Positions 8,463 to 17,122 of a DNA stretch of 47,120 nt are shown one piece after another. The notes beneath the pieces are model-generated. The model searched no databases, was not told the origin of the DNA, and saw only the letters and a list, made by a program, of their open reading frames with translations. The position numbers and the translations under genes were made by a program. The stretch lies in contig DBQY01000006.1 in the NCBI GenBank assembly GCA_002305805.1, positions 1 to 47,120 on the forward strand, given 5' to 3'. Origin of the DNA: Atopobium sp. UBA1382 (GTDB taxonomy: Bacteria; Actinomycetota; Coriobacteriia; Coriobacteriales; Atopobiaceae). Position 1 is the stretch's first letter. The number at the start of each line of letters is the position of its first letter.

Positions 8463-9203
8463 GTGACTCGTCGCTTCCGGCTGCTGCTGTCTGGGTCCTG
8501 CGCGCTGCTCTCGGCGGTGCTGTGCCTGGCGTATGGAGAGCACATGCGCGAGGAGTCGGAACGGGTGCGCGCCGAGGCGCTCGAGCGCTATGGCGGGGAG
8601 GTCGTGACGCTCGTCGTTGCGACGGAGGGGATCGAGGCGGGCGAGAGCGTATCGCGGTCCAACGTCTCCGAGCGCGACTGGCTCGTGGACCTGGCGCCCG
8701 AGAACGCAGTGACGGGGCTGGACGCTGTGCTCGGAGACGAGGTGAGCGTGCCCGTCGCGGCGGGCGTGCCGCTTACCGAGCTCAACTTCAGGGATGCGAC
8801 GGAGGCGGTCGAGGTGCCGTCGGACAGAGTCGCCCTCTCCGTTCCGCTGAACGACGACCTGGGGGTCCCACCGGGAACGGAGGCGGGGGAGTCCCTGGCG
8901 GCCTACGAGACAAACGAACGTGGCGTGCAGCTCATATCCTCGGACGTGCGCGTGCTCTCGGCCCCTCAGTCGAGCGCGGGGCCTCTCGCTGCCGGGTCCA
9001 TCACGATTGCGGTCGCGCCCGACGAGGTGGCCCGTCTGCTCGCTGCGAGCGACGAGGGGAGTCTGAGGCTGGCGCTTCCCGGTGAGCAGGCGTTGGAGCT
9101 CGTCGAGGAAGGCCAGGCCGCACCGACGAGCGTCCCGGCGGAGCAGGGGCAGGACGGGGGCGAGGGTGCGACACCCTCGGAAGAGGGAGGTGACGCGGAA
9201 TGA
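8463..9203 (+). CDS. cpaB: Flp pilus assembly protein CpaB (SAF domain)
   Basis: First gene of the Tad/Flp locus, 246 residues. An N-terminal membrane anchor (LLLSGSCALLSAVLCLAYG) is followed by a SAF/RcpC-type extracytoplasmic domain: TLVVATEGIEAGESVSRSNV is the usual opening of CpaB, and the domain continues to about residue 210. The C-terminal tail (from about residue 215) is a Gly/Glu/Pro-rich low-complexity stretch. In Gram-negatives CpaB works with the secretin; no secretin is here, as expected for a monoderm, so its role would be at the cell surface. It starts at GTG after GGGAGGGAGG and overlaps the next gene by 4 nt (ATGA). Confidence 0.8.
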   Translation: MTRRFRLLLSGSCALLSAVLCLAYGEHMREESERVRAEALERYGGEVVTLVVATEGIEAGESVSRSNVSERDWLVDLAPENAVTGLDAVLGDEVSVPVAAGVPLTELNFRDATEAVEVPSDRVALSVPLNDDLGVPPGTEAGESLAAYETNERGVQLISSDVRVLSAPQSSAGPLAAGSITIAVAPDEVARLLAASDEGSLRLALPGEQALELVEEGQAAPTSVPAEQGQDGGEGATPSEEGGDAE

Positions 9204-10414
9204 GCGAATGGGTTGCGTATTGCTCCGCCGATTACCGCGAACTTGTGAGGCGGGCGGTGGGTCTTCTCGATCCCGAGGGCAGCCTGACGGTGGCGAGAAG
9301 TGCCGATGCGCTGAGACGAGTGTCCCTCGCGTCCGAGCCCGGTGAGGTGGGCATCGTGGTGGGCCCCGTCGACGAGGGGGTCTCCGACGTCAACCTCGCC
9401 GCTGCGATCGCCGATGACGGGAATGTGAGGTGCGTCGTGCTCGCCTGCGAGTCGACGACGGGGTCGCTTCGCTCCCGAGCCGCCCGTGCGGGGATAGACC
9501 GCGTCATGGACCTCTCCGAGATGGGTGCCGAGAAGCGCGACCGGGCGGTCGCGCCCGAAATCGCGCAACCCGTCCAGCGGGAGGGCTCCGATGCCCCCGT
9601 CCTCGTCTTCTGCTCGGGGAGGGGAGGCGTGGGCAAGACGACCGTCGCCTCTTCCTCCGCCGTCATCGCGGCCCGGTGGGGCCTACGGACCTGCCTGATC
9701 GACTTCGACCTCTCGTGCGGCAACGCCTACTCCGGGTTCGGCCTGCCGAGGGGAAGCGACCTTGCGGTCCTGAGTGGGGGCGCCCCCGCGCCCGAGGTGC
9801 TCGCTCGCTCCGTTCTCTCGGCGGCACCCAGGGTGAGCCTCATGGGTCCGTGTGACCGGCCCGAGATGGCCGAAACCGTGGCACCGCATGCTGGAGGAGT
9901 GCTCGAATGGGCGGAGCGCGAGTTCGACCTTGTGGTCGTCGACGCCTCCACGACGTTTACGGACTCCGTTGCCCAGGCAGTCCAGCGTGCCGATCGGCTT
10001 GTGCTCGTCTCCGACGGTCGCGCGGGCTCGGTCTCCTCCTTGGCGCGCATGAGCGGTCTCGCCGTGAGGCTCGGCGTGGCGAGGGCGAGGATCGCGCGGC
10101 TCCAGAACCGAGCCGACCCTCGTGCCCGTGCGGAGGTCGCGGAGGCGCGCTCCGAGGTGGGGCTCGAGGCGGCGCGCGTCTATCGCGTGGTGGACGGAGG
10201 GGGAGAGGTCGAGGAGCTCCTCTCGTCGGGTCGCGTGGGGGAGCTCTGCGAGCCGGGCTACCCCTATGCCGACTCGGTGGCGTCGATGCTGGCCCAGCTG
10301 CTTGCGGAGCTCGGGAGGCTTCCCGACCTGGAGGAGGCGCGACGGGCGTACGAGGCGCCTCGGGCGCGTCGCAAGTGGGGACTTCTCGGGCCTCGGAGGG
10401 AGGCGAGGGGCTGA
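9200..10414 (+). CDS. tadZ: TadZ/CpaE-type ParA/MinD-like ATPase
   Basis: Pilus-localisation ATPase of 404 residues. Residues 1-115 form a receiver-like N-terminal region without a recognised phosphorylation Asp set. From about 133 a MinD/ParA domain begins: deviant Walker A GRGGVGKTT (about residue 140), switch I LIDFDLSCGNAYSGFGL (Asp retained) and Walker B LVVVDAS. Tad systems use this protein to place the assembly machine at the pole. The basic C-terminus (RARRKWGLLGPRREARG) may contact membrane. Start ATG overlaps cpaB by 4 nt and its stop overlaps the next start (TGATG), so translation is coupled. Confidence 0.88.
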   Translation: MSEWVAYCSADYRELVRRAVGLLDPEGSLTVARSADALRRVSLASEPGEVGIVVGPVDEGVSDVNLAAAIADDGNVRCVVLACESTTGSLRSRAARAGIDRVMDLSEMGAEKRDRAVAPEIAQPVQREGSDAPVLVFCSGRGGVGKTTVASSSAVIAARWGLRTCLIDFDLSCGNAYSGFGLPRGSDLAVLSGGAPAPEVLARSVLSAAPRVSLMGPCDRPEMAETVAPHAGGVLEWAEREFDLVVVDASTTFTDSVAQAVQRADRLVLVSDGRAGSVSSLARMSGLAVRLGVARARIARLQNRADPRARAEVAEARSEVGLEAARVYRVVDGGGEVEELLSSGRVGELCEPGYPYADSVASMLAQLLAELGRLPDLEEARRAYEAPRARRKWGLLGPRREARG

Positions 10415-11751
10415 TGTCGGTTCTCGAGCGCGTGCGGGAGGTCGAGGCCGCGCGGTCGTCGGCGGGTCAGAGCGGCTCCTCGGACGAGCTTCGCCTGGCC
10501 CGCGAGCGCCTCAAGGGAGATCTCGTCGAGCGCCTCGGCCTCGCGACCATCGCCGCCATGCTCGCGGGAGAGGATGCCGAGGCCGCGCGCGGGGAGCTGC
10601 GCGTGGTGCTCGAGGCCATCGTCAACACGCGCGACGACCTCGTCATCACCGTTGACCGTGAGACGCTGCTGAGACAGGTTGCCGACGAGATCTGCGGCCT
10701 CGGGCCCATCCAACCCCTGCTCGAGGACGACGGGATCTCCGAGGTGATGATCAACGGCGTGGGGGCGCTCTTCTACGAGAAGGGCGGGGAGCTCCACCCG
10801 GCCGATGCCGTGTTCGACTCTCCCGAGCAGATCATGATCGTGCTCGACAGGATTCTCGCCCCGCTCGGGCGCAGACTCGATCGAGCCAGCCCCATCGTGA
10901 GCGCGCGTCTCGCCAACGGGGACCGCGTCAACGCCGTCGCCGCCCCCATCGCCATAGACGGGCCGGCAGTGACGATCCGAAGGTTTTCCGACCGCATCCG
11001 CAGCCTCGACAGGCTCGTCGAGCTGGGTTCGCTCCCGGAATGGTACGCGCGGCTGCTCGGGTGGGCGGTTCGCTGCTCGTGCTCGGTCGCGGTCGCCGGC
11101 GGGACGGGCTCCGGAAAGACGACGCTGCTCAACGCCCTGTCATGCGAGATCCCCCTTGACGAGAGAATCGTGACCATCGAGGACTCCGCAGAGCTCCGCT
11201 TTGACGCCCATCCCAACGTGGTGCGCCTCGAGGCGCGCGACAGCTCCATCGAGGGGACGGGAGAGGTGACGATCCGAGAGCTCGTCAAGAACGCTCTCAG
11301 GATGCGCCCCGACAGGATCGTCGTGGGCGAGGTGAGGGCGGGCGAGTGCATCGACATGCTCAACGCGCTCAACACTGGTCACGAGGGGTCCCTCACCACG
11401 CTTCATGCGGGAAGCGCCGAGGAGGCGGTGATGCGCCTCGTCCTCATGGCCCGGTTCGGCATGGATCTCCCGACCAGCCTCATAGAGGAGCAGATCGCCA
11501 CGGCGATCGACCTGATCGTCGTGACGCGTCGCCTTGCCGACGGCACACGGCTCGTCACCTCGCTGACGGAGGTCTCGCGGGCGCCGGACGGATCGGCACA
11601 GCTGGACGAGTGCGTGAGCTTCCTTCAGGCCGACCGCACCTGGCGAATCGAGCGAGAGCCTACGTTCCTCGCGCGGGCGATCGAAAACGGGGTCCTGGAC
11701 GGAGGGGAGGTGGACGAGTGGAGGTCGCGACTGTCGCCGCCGCATCACTGA
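10414..11751 (+). CDS. tadA: TadA/CpaF secretion ATPase
   Basis: Hexameric ATPase that powers Flp pilus extension and retraction. The 445-residue protein has the CpaF N-terminal region, then DGISEVMINGVGALFYEKGG, Walker A GGTGSGKTTLLNAL at about residue 229, the acidic box IVTIEDSAEL, and Walker B RMRPDRIVVGEVRAGE, followed by GHEGSLTTLHAGS with the conserved His. All catalytic elements are present. The reading frame is open far upstream, but ATG 10414 is preferred because it overlaps the tadZ stop and gives the family length. Overlap with tadB (34 nt) supports a single operon. Confidence 0.95.
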   Translation: MSVLERVREVEAARSSAGQSGSSDELRLARERLKGDLVERLGLATIAAMLAGEDAEAARGELRVVLEAIVNTRDDLVITVDRETLLRQVADEICGLGPIQPLLEDDGISEVMINGVGALFYEKGGELHPADAVFDSPEQIMIVLDRILAPLGRRLDRASPIVSARLANGDRVNAVAAPIAIDGPAVTIRRFSDRIRSLDRLVELGSLPEWYARLLGWAVRCSCSVAVAGGTGSGKTTLLNALSCEIPLDERIVTIEDSAELRFDAHPNVVRLEARDSSIEGTGEVTIRELVKNALRMRPDRIVVGEVRAGECIDMLNALNTGHEGSLTTLHAGSAEEAVMRLVLMARFGMDLPTSLIEEQIATAIDLIVVTRRLADGTRLVTSLTEVSRAPDGSAQLDECVSFLQADRTWRIEREPTFLARAIENGVLDGGEVDEWRSRLSPPHH

Positions 11752-12668
11752 CGGCGTTCTGCTCGATGCTCCTTGCCTGCGGGGAGATCCCGGTGTTGAC
11801 GCAGGGCCTGGTCATGCGTCACCTGCTGCGCTGGTGGCTTCGTGCGTACGGCGTGCTGCGTCGCCTCGCGCGGACCCGCCTCGCGGACGTGCTCCTGTCC
11901 TGGACGCCATGGCAGTCGTGCGCGCGGGCGCTCGCATCGTCTCTCGGGCCGTTCGCTCCCGCGCTCGAGGAGCGCGCGGCGGCGATGGTCCTGGCGGGCG
12001 GCCTGCTCGTTGTCGCAATGGTCGTGGGCCTGCTGTTCGCGTCACCGGTCGCTGGAGCGAGTGCGGCCGCGATCGTGGCCTCGGTGGCGTCCGCCCGAGA
12101 GCTCGCGCGGACGCGACGGGCCCGTCGCGAGGTCTGTGCCTCGATGCCGGGGGTCTACCGGACGCTCTCCGTCGCGCTTGCGTCGGGGCAGACGCTCGCC
12201 CAGGCGGTCTCCTATGTGGGCTCTCACGAGCGGGGCCCGGTCGCCGATGCCTTCACGCGCATGTCGCTGCGCCTGCGCTGCGGCTCCTCGACGGAGGAGG
12301 CGGTCGACCTCCTCTCGCGCGAGCTCGACGTTCCCGGTGCTGAACTACTTGCCACGGCGCTCGTCATCTCGCATCGAACGGGCAGCCCCCTGCGCGACCT
12401 GCTCATGCGCTCTGCGGTGCTCGCGGAGCGTCAGGGTGAGTTCGAGCGCATGCTGATGGTCAAGACCGCGCAGGTCAGACTCTCGGTGAGAATCGTGTGC
12501 CTGCTTCCCGTCGTCATGATCGCGATCCTGGCGCTCATCTCTCCGGACTTCCAGGCAGGGCTGCTCACCCCGGTGGGGATGGGCTGCGTGGTGTTGGCGT
12601 CCCTCCTGGACGGCACCGCCCTGCTCCTCATCAGGCGTCTCATGAGCGGGGTGCTGAGATGGACGTGA
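11718..12668 (+). CDS. tadB: TadB-type pilus assembly membrane protein
   Basis: Inner-membrane platform protein of type II secretion F family (GspF-like). The GTG start at 11718 is chosen because GGAGGGGAGG (11701-11710) lies 7 nt upstream; it gives 316 residues. A first hydrophobic segment is at the N-terminus, a pair of helices around residue 85-125 (AAMVLAGGLLVVAMVVGLLF), then the cytoplasmic T2SF domain (LSVALASGQTLAQAVSYVG; VISHRTGSPLRDLL) and two C-terminal helices. It pairs with TadC, whose start overlaps its last codons by 10 nt. Function from family and context. Confidence 0.85.
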   Translation: MEVATVAAASLTAFCSMLLACGEIPVLTQGLVMRHLLRWWLRAYGVLRRLARTRLADVLLSWTPWQSCARALASSLGPFAPALEERAAAMVLAGGLLVVAMVVGLLFASPVAGASAAAIVASVASARELARTRRARREVCASMPGVYRTLSVALASGQTLAQAVSYVGSHERGPVADAFTRMSLRLRCGSSTEEAVDLLSRELDVPGAELLATALVISHRTGSPLRDLLMRSAVLAERQGEFERMLMVKTAQVRLSVRIVCLLPVVMIAILALISPDFQAGLLTPVGMGCVVLASLLDGTALLLIRRLMSGVLRWT

Positions 12669-13300
12669 CGGGACTGTGGCTCGTATCGGGGTCCGCTGCA
12701 GCGGGATGCCTGGCGGCCGTGCTGGCGATGAGGTCCGGTCGGGACCCGCTGGGAGTCCAACGCCTCATGGCGGTGCTCGAGCGGGTCCCGCCCTTCGTTC
12801 GCGCGCTTCCCCCGCTGCGGCGGGCGAGAAGGGCGGAGGAGCTCGCCCGGGCGCGCACGTCCTGCCTGAACGACCTCCCGGCGCTTCTCGACGTGGTGAC
12901 GCTAGGGCTCTCGGCGGGACTCTCGTTTGATGCGTCGCTCGAGCTCTACTGCTCGCGCTCCGACGGTCCGCTTGCCCGCGCGTTCTCTGGGTCGATGCTC
13001 AGCTGGCGGATCGGCGTCCACGGACGGGAGGAGGCCCTCTGGGAGCTCGCGGATGGTTTGGGGCTGACGGCGCTCAGGCGCTTTGCGACGGTGGTGACGG
13101 AGGCGCTCGCCTTTGGCTCCCCACTTGCCGAGGCGCTCGAGCGACAGGCGCAGGTCATACGGGATGAGCAGCGATCTCAGGTCGAGGAGGAGATCGAGCA
13201 GGTTCCGGTGAAGATGCTGGTTCCCCTGGGGACACTCATCGTCCCCGCGATGTTCCTTGCGATTCTCGGCCCCCTCATGGGGTCGGTGGCAGCTGGTTGA
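12659..13300 (+). CDS. tadC: TadC-type pilus assembly membrane protein
   Basis: Second platform protein of the T2SF/GspF family, 213 residues. One N-terminal membrane helix, the T2SF core (LPALLDVVTLGLSAGLSFDAS, then TEALAFGSPLAEALERQAQ), the conserved C-terminal EEEIEQVPVKMLVPLGTLIV stretch and a final helix. Shorter than Gram-negative TadC (about 300), as is common in actinobacteria. The ATG at 12659 overlaps the tadB stop; reading open upstream is in the tadB shadow and is not used. Confidence 0.85.
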   Translation: MDVTGLWLVSGSAAAGCLAAVLAMRSGRDPLGVQRLMAVLERVPPFVRALPPLRRARRAEELARARTSCLNDLPALLDVVTLGLSAGLSFDASLELYCSRSDGPLARAFSGSMLSWRIGVHGREEALWELADGLGLTALRRFATVVTEALAFGSPLAEALERQAQVIRDEQRSQVEEEIEQVPVKMLVPLGTLIVPAMFLAILGPLMGSVAAG

Positions 13301-13321
13301 CGGATGGGAAGGGAGACGGTG

Positions 13322-13513
13322 ATGGGTGAGAGGCGCTATGCGATCTGCTCGGGCGTGAGGGAGCTGCTGGACGAAAGGTCGGGCCAGGGCACCACGGAGT
13401 ACGCAATCCTAGTCGGAGTCCTCGTGGTCATCGCGATCATTGCAATCCTCGCGTTTAGGGACCGGGTGTCCGAGCTGTGGGAGGCCATCGCGAGTGGCAT
13501 CAACTCGTTGTGA
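13322..13513 (+). CDS. flp: Flp major pilin precursor
   Basis: Small prepilin of 63 residues from ATG 13322 (69 from ATG 13304). The second start is preferred because GGAAGGGAG lies 8 nt upstream, while the first has no ribosome site. Leader ending SGQG, then a cleavage-type motif G|QGTTEYAILVG with Glu at +5 and Tyr at +6 as in Flp pilins, followed by a 20-residue hydrophobic helix (LVGVLVVIAIIAILAF) and a short Arg/Glu-containing tail. Predicted to be processed and assembled as the pilus fibre by the TadA/B/C machinery encoded just upstream. Stop overlaps the next GTG. Confidence 0.92.
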   Translation: MGERRYAICSGVRELLDERSGQGTTEYAILVGVLVVIAIIAILAFRDRVSELWEAIASGINSL

Positions 13514-13950
13514 GGCGTCGGGCTGCTGGCGTCGCGCTCGCGTTTGTGGCGTCGGCTGGCCTCGCGCTCGCCTCGCTGTGGGTGGGGGTGCGCCCCGCCG
13601 TCGACCCCGTGACAGACGGGGCGGCGGCCGAGGTGTCCTCCAGGGGAGTCGACGGGGTGGACCGCGCTCTCAACGATCTGGGCGTTTCCTATCAGCGAGA
13701 AGAGCGCGAGAGTGCTCGGGACGTTGCGAGCGAGGCGGCCGACCTTCTCGAGGAACGTCGCGGAAAGGGCGACTGCGTAGTGTCTCGTGCGGGTTATCTC
13801 GACCTGTTTGGAGGGGCATGGGGATGCGTGCTTCAGGGGAACGGCTGGGCGGAGGTCTGCGTCATCTCGGAAGGGGAGGCGGGGACGGGCTGCTCGGTCG
13901 TCACGTGGCGTCTGCGTGCCGAGGATCTCGGCCGGCTCGCGGGGGACTAG
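13510..13950 (+). CDS. Small secreted/anchored protein of unknown function in Tad operon
   Basis: I do not recognise a family. The GTG at 13510 overlaps the flp stop (GTGA). The 146-residue product starts MRRRAAGVALAFVASAGLALA, a signal peptide or anchor, followed by an extracytoplasmic region containing four Cys (CVVSRAGY, WGCVLQ, VCVI, GCSV) that could form two disulphides, and a Glu/Arg-rich helix around residues 55-85. Position between two pilin genes suggests a pilus-tip, minor or assembly protein. Function not inferred beyond that. Its last 46 nt overlap the second pilin gene in another frame. Confidence 0.65.
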   Translation: MRRRAAGVALAFVASAGLALASLWVGVRPAVDPVTDGAAAEVSSRGVDGVDRALNDLGVSYQREERESARDVASEAADLLEERRGKGDCVVSRAGYLDLFGGAWGCVLQGNGWAEVCVISEGEAGTGCSVVTWRLRAEDLGRLAGD

Positions 13951-14141
13951 GTGAATCGGTTGGGCAGTCGACGGTCGAGTATCTGATTGTGCTCGGCGCG
14001 TTCGTCGCCGTCATCGGCGCGATTGGGCTGCTGTGGCATGCGAGCAGGGACGGGGTTCTGGTTGGTCTCGCCACGCATAGCGCCTCGCATGGGGTCGAGC
14101 AGGGAAGTGTCGCCCTGCTCAAGGACGTTCTCGGGTACTGA
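13905..14141 (+). CDS. Second Flp-like prepilin
   Basis: Carries the prepilin motif G|QSTVEYLIVLGAF with Glu +5 and Tyr +6, then a hydrophobic helix and a 35-residue tail ending VALLKDVLGY. The start is uncertain: GTG 13905 gives 78 residues with a 20-residue basic leader (ASACRGSRPARGG), but the strong purine stretch at 13870-13880 is too far upstream to serve it. It overlaps the previous gene by 46 nt in a different frame. The E5/Y6 signature is shared with Flp, so this is either a second pilin or a minor pseudopilin. Stop is one nt before the next ATG. Confidence 0.75.
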   Translation: MASACRGSRPARGGLGESVGQSTVEYLIVLGAFVAVIGAIGLLWHASRDGVLVGLATHSASHGVEQGSVALLKDVLGY

Positions 14142-14142
14142 G

Positions 14143-14616
14143 ATGAGGGCCCCGGACGACCGCGCGGGCCAGATGAGCGTCGAGGCGGCCCTGCTGCTGC
14201 CGGTCGCGCTGACGCTGATTGCGCTCCTGGCGCAACCGGCCTGCGTTCTCTACACGAGAGCGGTGATGGCGTCGACTGCGGGCGAGCTCGCGCGTCTTGC
14301 CGTGACCTCCCGTTACGCGGAGGAGGAGCTGCGCGCGTTTGCGCTGAGGCGCCTGGGCGCCGTTCCGAACCTCTCGATCTTTCACGAGGGCGGCGAGGCC
14401 GGCTGGGCGGTTGAGGTGAGAGGTCCCGACGAGGGCGGAAGGGTCGAGGTGGCCCTGGAGGGCCGTGTGCGGCCCCTCCCGATCTTCGGGGCGCTCGTGT
14501 CTGTGTTGGGGACGTCGCGTGACGGGTCGGTCGTCGTTCGCGTGGAGACGTCCGGGGATCTGCGTGCGGATTGGATCGGGGGAGACTATGGGGACTGGGT
14601 CAAGATGTGGGGATAG
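14143..14616 (+). CDS. tadE: TadE-like pilus protein
   Basis: 157 residues. Short basic leader, then G|QMSVEAALLLPVALTLIALL: prepilin-type cleavage site with Glu at +5 and a long hydrophobic helix, as in TadE pseudopilins. The remaining 120 residues are extracytoplasmic and include VMASTAGELARLAVTSRY, the usual TadE post-helix segment. The start ATG is at 14143, directly behind the previous stop. Likely processed by the same peptidase as Flp. It overlaps the TadG-like gene by 29 nt. Confidence 0.8.
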   Translation: MRAPDDRAGQMSVEAALLLPVALTLIALLAQPACVLYTRAVMASTAGELARLAVTSRYAEEELRAFALRRLGAVPNLSIFHEGGEAGWAVEVRGPDEGGRVEVALEGRVRPLPIFGALVSVLGTSRDGSVVVRVETSGDLRADWIGGDYGDWVKMWG

Positions 14617-16648
14617 CGGCGCCCGCGCCAGGGTCGCACTATCGGCCTTTCGCGACGATGAGGGCGGCTTCACGACGGTCGCCATGGCCGTGGCACTTCT
14701 CCTCAGCCTGACGCTCGTCTTTGCGTCCGCCTCCGCGGGATGGGTCTCGTCGCGTTCGTCGGAGGTGCAGCGGGTGGCCGACGCCTGCGCCCTCGCCGGT
14801 GCCAACTCCGTAGCAGCCTTTACGACGATCGCGCAGGTCCTGGACGCCTGCGTGCTGAGCCTGGGGCTGACGGGGATGGTTGTGTACGGGGCAGGGCTCG
14901 TTGCCTCGTGCGTCCCGGGACTCACGCCCGTGGGACTCGAGATGTGCACGGCAGGCGGACGCGTCCTCGAGGCGCGCCGAAGCTTCGCTCGCACGGCTGC
15001 CCAGGGGCTTGAGCGGCTCGAGTCTGCGCTGCCGCTGCTCGTCGTGGCAAACTCGTCGTCCTGTGTCGCCGCCAACTCGGAGGACGGCCTCGCATACTCC
15101 GGCTGCGCACTCCCGCTCCCGGCGACGTCGGGGTCGGACTTCTCCGCGATTCTCTCGGATGTGGATGACGCCCCGCTGAACGACCTCTCCGATGAGATGC
15201 GGGCGGCCTCGGAGGAGGCCGAGCGGGCGCGCGACCGTGCCCGGGACGCCCTCGAGCGCGGATGGATGGCGGACTGTGGCTCCTCGCCCTACTCCCTGTT
15301 CGAGCGCGCGGGTCACCTGGCGGGGCTATCGGGCGGATCGAACCCCTTCTACCCCTCTGTCGACACGTGGGGCTTCGGTGTCCCGCTCGAGCGCGCGCGG
15401 GCCTACTACGCGGCGCGCCTCTCGGCGGAGCACGTCGGCGGGGCCACGGCGGAGGAGCTCACGGATTCCGCCTGCCGCCGTGCGTTCTACGAGTACGCCC
15501 TTGGCGAGGTGCGTGCCGGCTCCTGGATCGAGCACGAGGACGGGACCGTCGACGGGGGCCTTCCCCATCTGCCGAGAAACACGGACCAGACGCGGACATG
15601 CGAACTGTACACGCAGGTGGCGTGGCCCTGCACGCTCGAAGGCGGCGCCCGCGTGCTCCACTCCTCGCTGGCATGCCCGGAGGCAACCGGGGCCTCGGCC
15701 GGGAGCGCCTCCCTCGCACAGCAAGACGCCGGGGCGGCATCGCGCTGTCCAGAGTGCCAGATGGACGTGGGCGAGCTTGGCCGTGTGGCCGCTGCCTCCA
15801 CCTCGATTCAGAATGGCTTCGAGCATCACTGGCGCATCATCGTCGAAGCCTCGGAGGACTACGCCGCGGCACAGGAGGAGTGGGCGGCGGCAGTGGCCCG
15901 AACCCACGAGCTCGCGGAGGAGGGAGAGGAGGCGTTCGAGGAAGCGCTCGAGCAGCTCACGGCGGAGCGTCCGACGCTCTGCCCGCCCGGCGCGTGGGGG
16001 TGCGTGGCGGTGGTCTCCCGTCAGGGCGGCACGGTCGTGCCGACGGAGCTCACGGCATCGTTTCTCGAGAGTGCCGAGCTTCCCGCCGGAGCTGCGGTTT
16101 CTGCGGCGACGCTCGCTCCGGATGAGGACACTGCCGAGAACAACGTGCTCTCGAGCTTCTTTGATTCCCTCTCAGCGCACGACTCGGCGCTCGGGGGCGC
16201 GCTCGACGGGGTTATGGAGCTCTGGGGAGGCCTCCTGGTGAGCTACGGGTCGGCCTATGAGCGCGTCGCTGAGGTCGGGGGTGCATTCCTCGACGACCTG
16301 GACGGGGTCCTCGGCGGGACGGTGGGGGAGTGGCTCAGGGGACAGCTCAAGGGGGTGATGCGGGACCTGGGGCTGGAACCTGCCGACATGAGGCTGAGAA
16401 AGCCGGTCCTGACGAACACGCAGAACGTGCTCGACCGGGGTGGCTATGAGCCGGTGTCGACGATTCGAGAGTTTGTTGCAACGCTGCCCGACTCGCCCTC
16501 TGCTCTCGACTTCGCCCGCGCCATGGGCATAGAACTGGAGAACACGGTCGGCGGCGGCACGTTCACGGTGGCCGAGCTCATGGTTCCGGGCACCGACTGG
16601 TCGATACCGCTCGAGGTGGACCTCTCGGCTCTCGGGATGGCCTCATGA
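14588..16648 (+). CDS. Large TadG-like pilus-associated membrane protein
   Basis: 686 residues from ATG 14588, with GGGGGAG just upstream (spacing short). A single N-terminal helix in the context DDEGGFTTVAMAVALLLSLTL, followed by ASAGWVSSRSSEVQRVADACALAG, which is the TadG/pseudopilin-type N-terminus with membrane-anchor and A-x-A-D-A-x-A-L-A-G pattern (no Glu +5). The rest is a large extracytoplasmic region with many Cys, coiled-coil stretches (residues 195-225 and 415-460) and a His/Cys cluster at about 357-392 (VLHSSLACP...RCPECQ) that looks like a zinc site. Far longer than usual TadG. Predicted surface or tip protein of the pilus. The first 29 nt overlap the TadE-like gene and the stop overlaps the next start (ATGA). 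Confidence 0.75.
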   Translation: MGTGSRCGDSGARARVALSAFRDDEGGFTTVAMAVALLLSLTLVFASASAGWVSSRSSEVQRVADACALAGANSVAAFTTIAQVLDACVLSLGLTGMVVYGAGLVASCVPGLTPVGLEMCTAGGRVLEARRSFARTAAQGLERLESALPLLVVANSSSCVAANSEDGLAYSGCALPLPATSGSDFSAILSDVDDAPLNDLSDEMRAASEEAERARDRARDALERGWMADCGSSPYSLFERAGHLAGLSGGSNPFYPSVDTWGFGVPLERARAYYAARLSAEHVGGATAEELTDSACRRAFYEYALGEVRAGSWIEHEDGTVDGGLPHLPRNTDQTRTCELYTQVAWPCTLEGGARVLHSSLACPEATGASAGSASLAQQDAGAASRCPECQMDVGELGRVAAASTSIQNGFEHHWRIIVEASEDYAAAQEEWAAAVARTHELAEEGEEAFEEALEQLTAERPTLCPPGAWGCVAVVSRQGGTVVPTELTASFLESAELPAGAAVSAATLAPDEDTAENNVLSSFFDSLSAHDSALGGALDGVMELWGGLLVSYGSAYERVAEVGGAFLDDLDGVLGGTVGEWLRGQLKGVMRDLGLEPADMRLRKPVLTNTQNVLDRGGYEPVSTIREFVATLPDSPSALDFARAMGIELENTVGGGTFTVAELMVPGTDWSIPLEVDLSALGMAS

Positions 16649-17121
16649 GAGGGAACTGGCTCCTGCGACTGAATGGGCGGGACGGCCAGATGACCGTCGA
16701 GCTCGCCGTGATGACACCCGTGGTCATCGTCATCGCGCTCGTGGTGCTCAACCTCATGGGCTACGTGGAGGCATGCGCGGCGTTCGACCAGGCGGCGCAG
16801 GATGCGGTCATCGCGCAGGGGGTTACCCCCGCCGGGTCCCAGAACGAGGCGCGCGCGACGGAGGAGGTCAGGTCCTTGCTCGAGGACCTGCTCGGGAGGG
16901 AGGACCGGTGCGAGGTGGAGGTGCGCGCCGAGGCGGTCTCGGGAGGGGCGGAGGGGTCCTTCGTCATATCCCCGCTGCTCACGCGTTACGTCTGCACGCT
17001 GAGCTACCGTCCATGGCCGCGCCTTCTGCGGCTTCCCGGGGTCACGTACGAGGCGCCGCTCTCCCTCCGGTACGAGTGCGAGCTGGTCGTGGACAGATAT
17101 CGACCAGGGGTGGTGATGTGA
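16645..17121 (+). CDS. TadE-like pilus protein (second copy)
   Basis: 158 residues. Leader MRGNWLLRLNGRDG then QMTVELAVMTPVVIVIALVV: again prepilin-type with Glu at +5. The post-helix AAFDQAAQDAVIAQGV resembles TadE/TadF. The C-terminal part contains two Cys (DRCEVEV and RYVCTLSY) plus YECELVV. Distinct in sequence from the first TadE-like protein. Start ATGA overlap with the TadG-like stop. With Flp, the second pilin and the first TadE it makes four E+5 prepilin substrates in one operon. Confidence 0.78.
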   Translation: MRGNWLLRLNGRDGQMTVELAVMTPVVIVIALVVLNLMGYVEACAAFDQAAQDAVIAQGVTPAGSQNEARATEEVRSLLEDLLGREDRCEVEVRAEAVSGGAEGSFVISPLLTRYVCTLSYRPWPRLLRLPGVTYEAPLSLRYECELVVDRYRPGVVM

Positions 17122-17122
17122 G

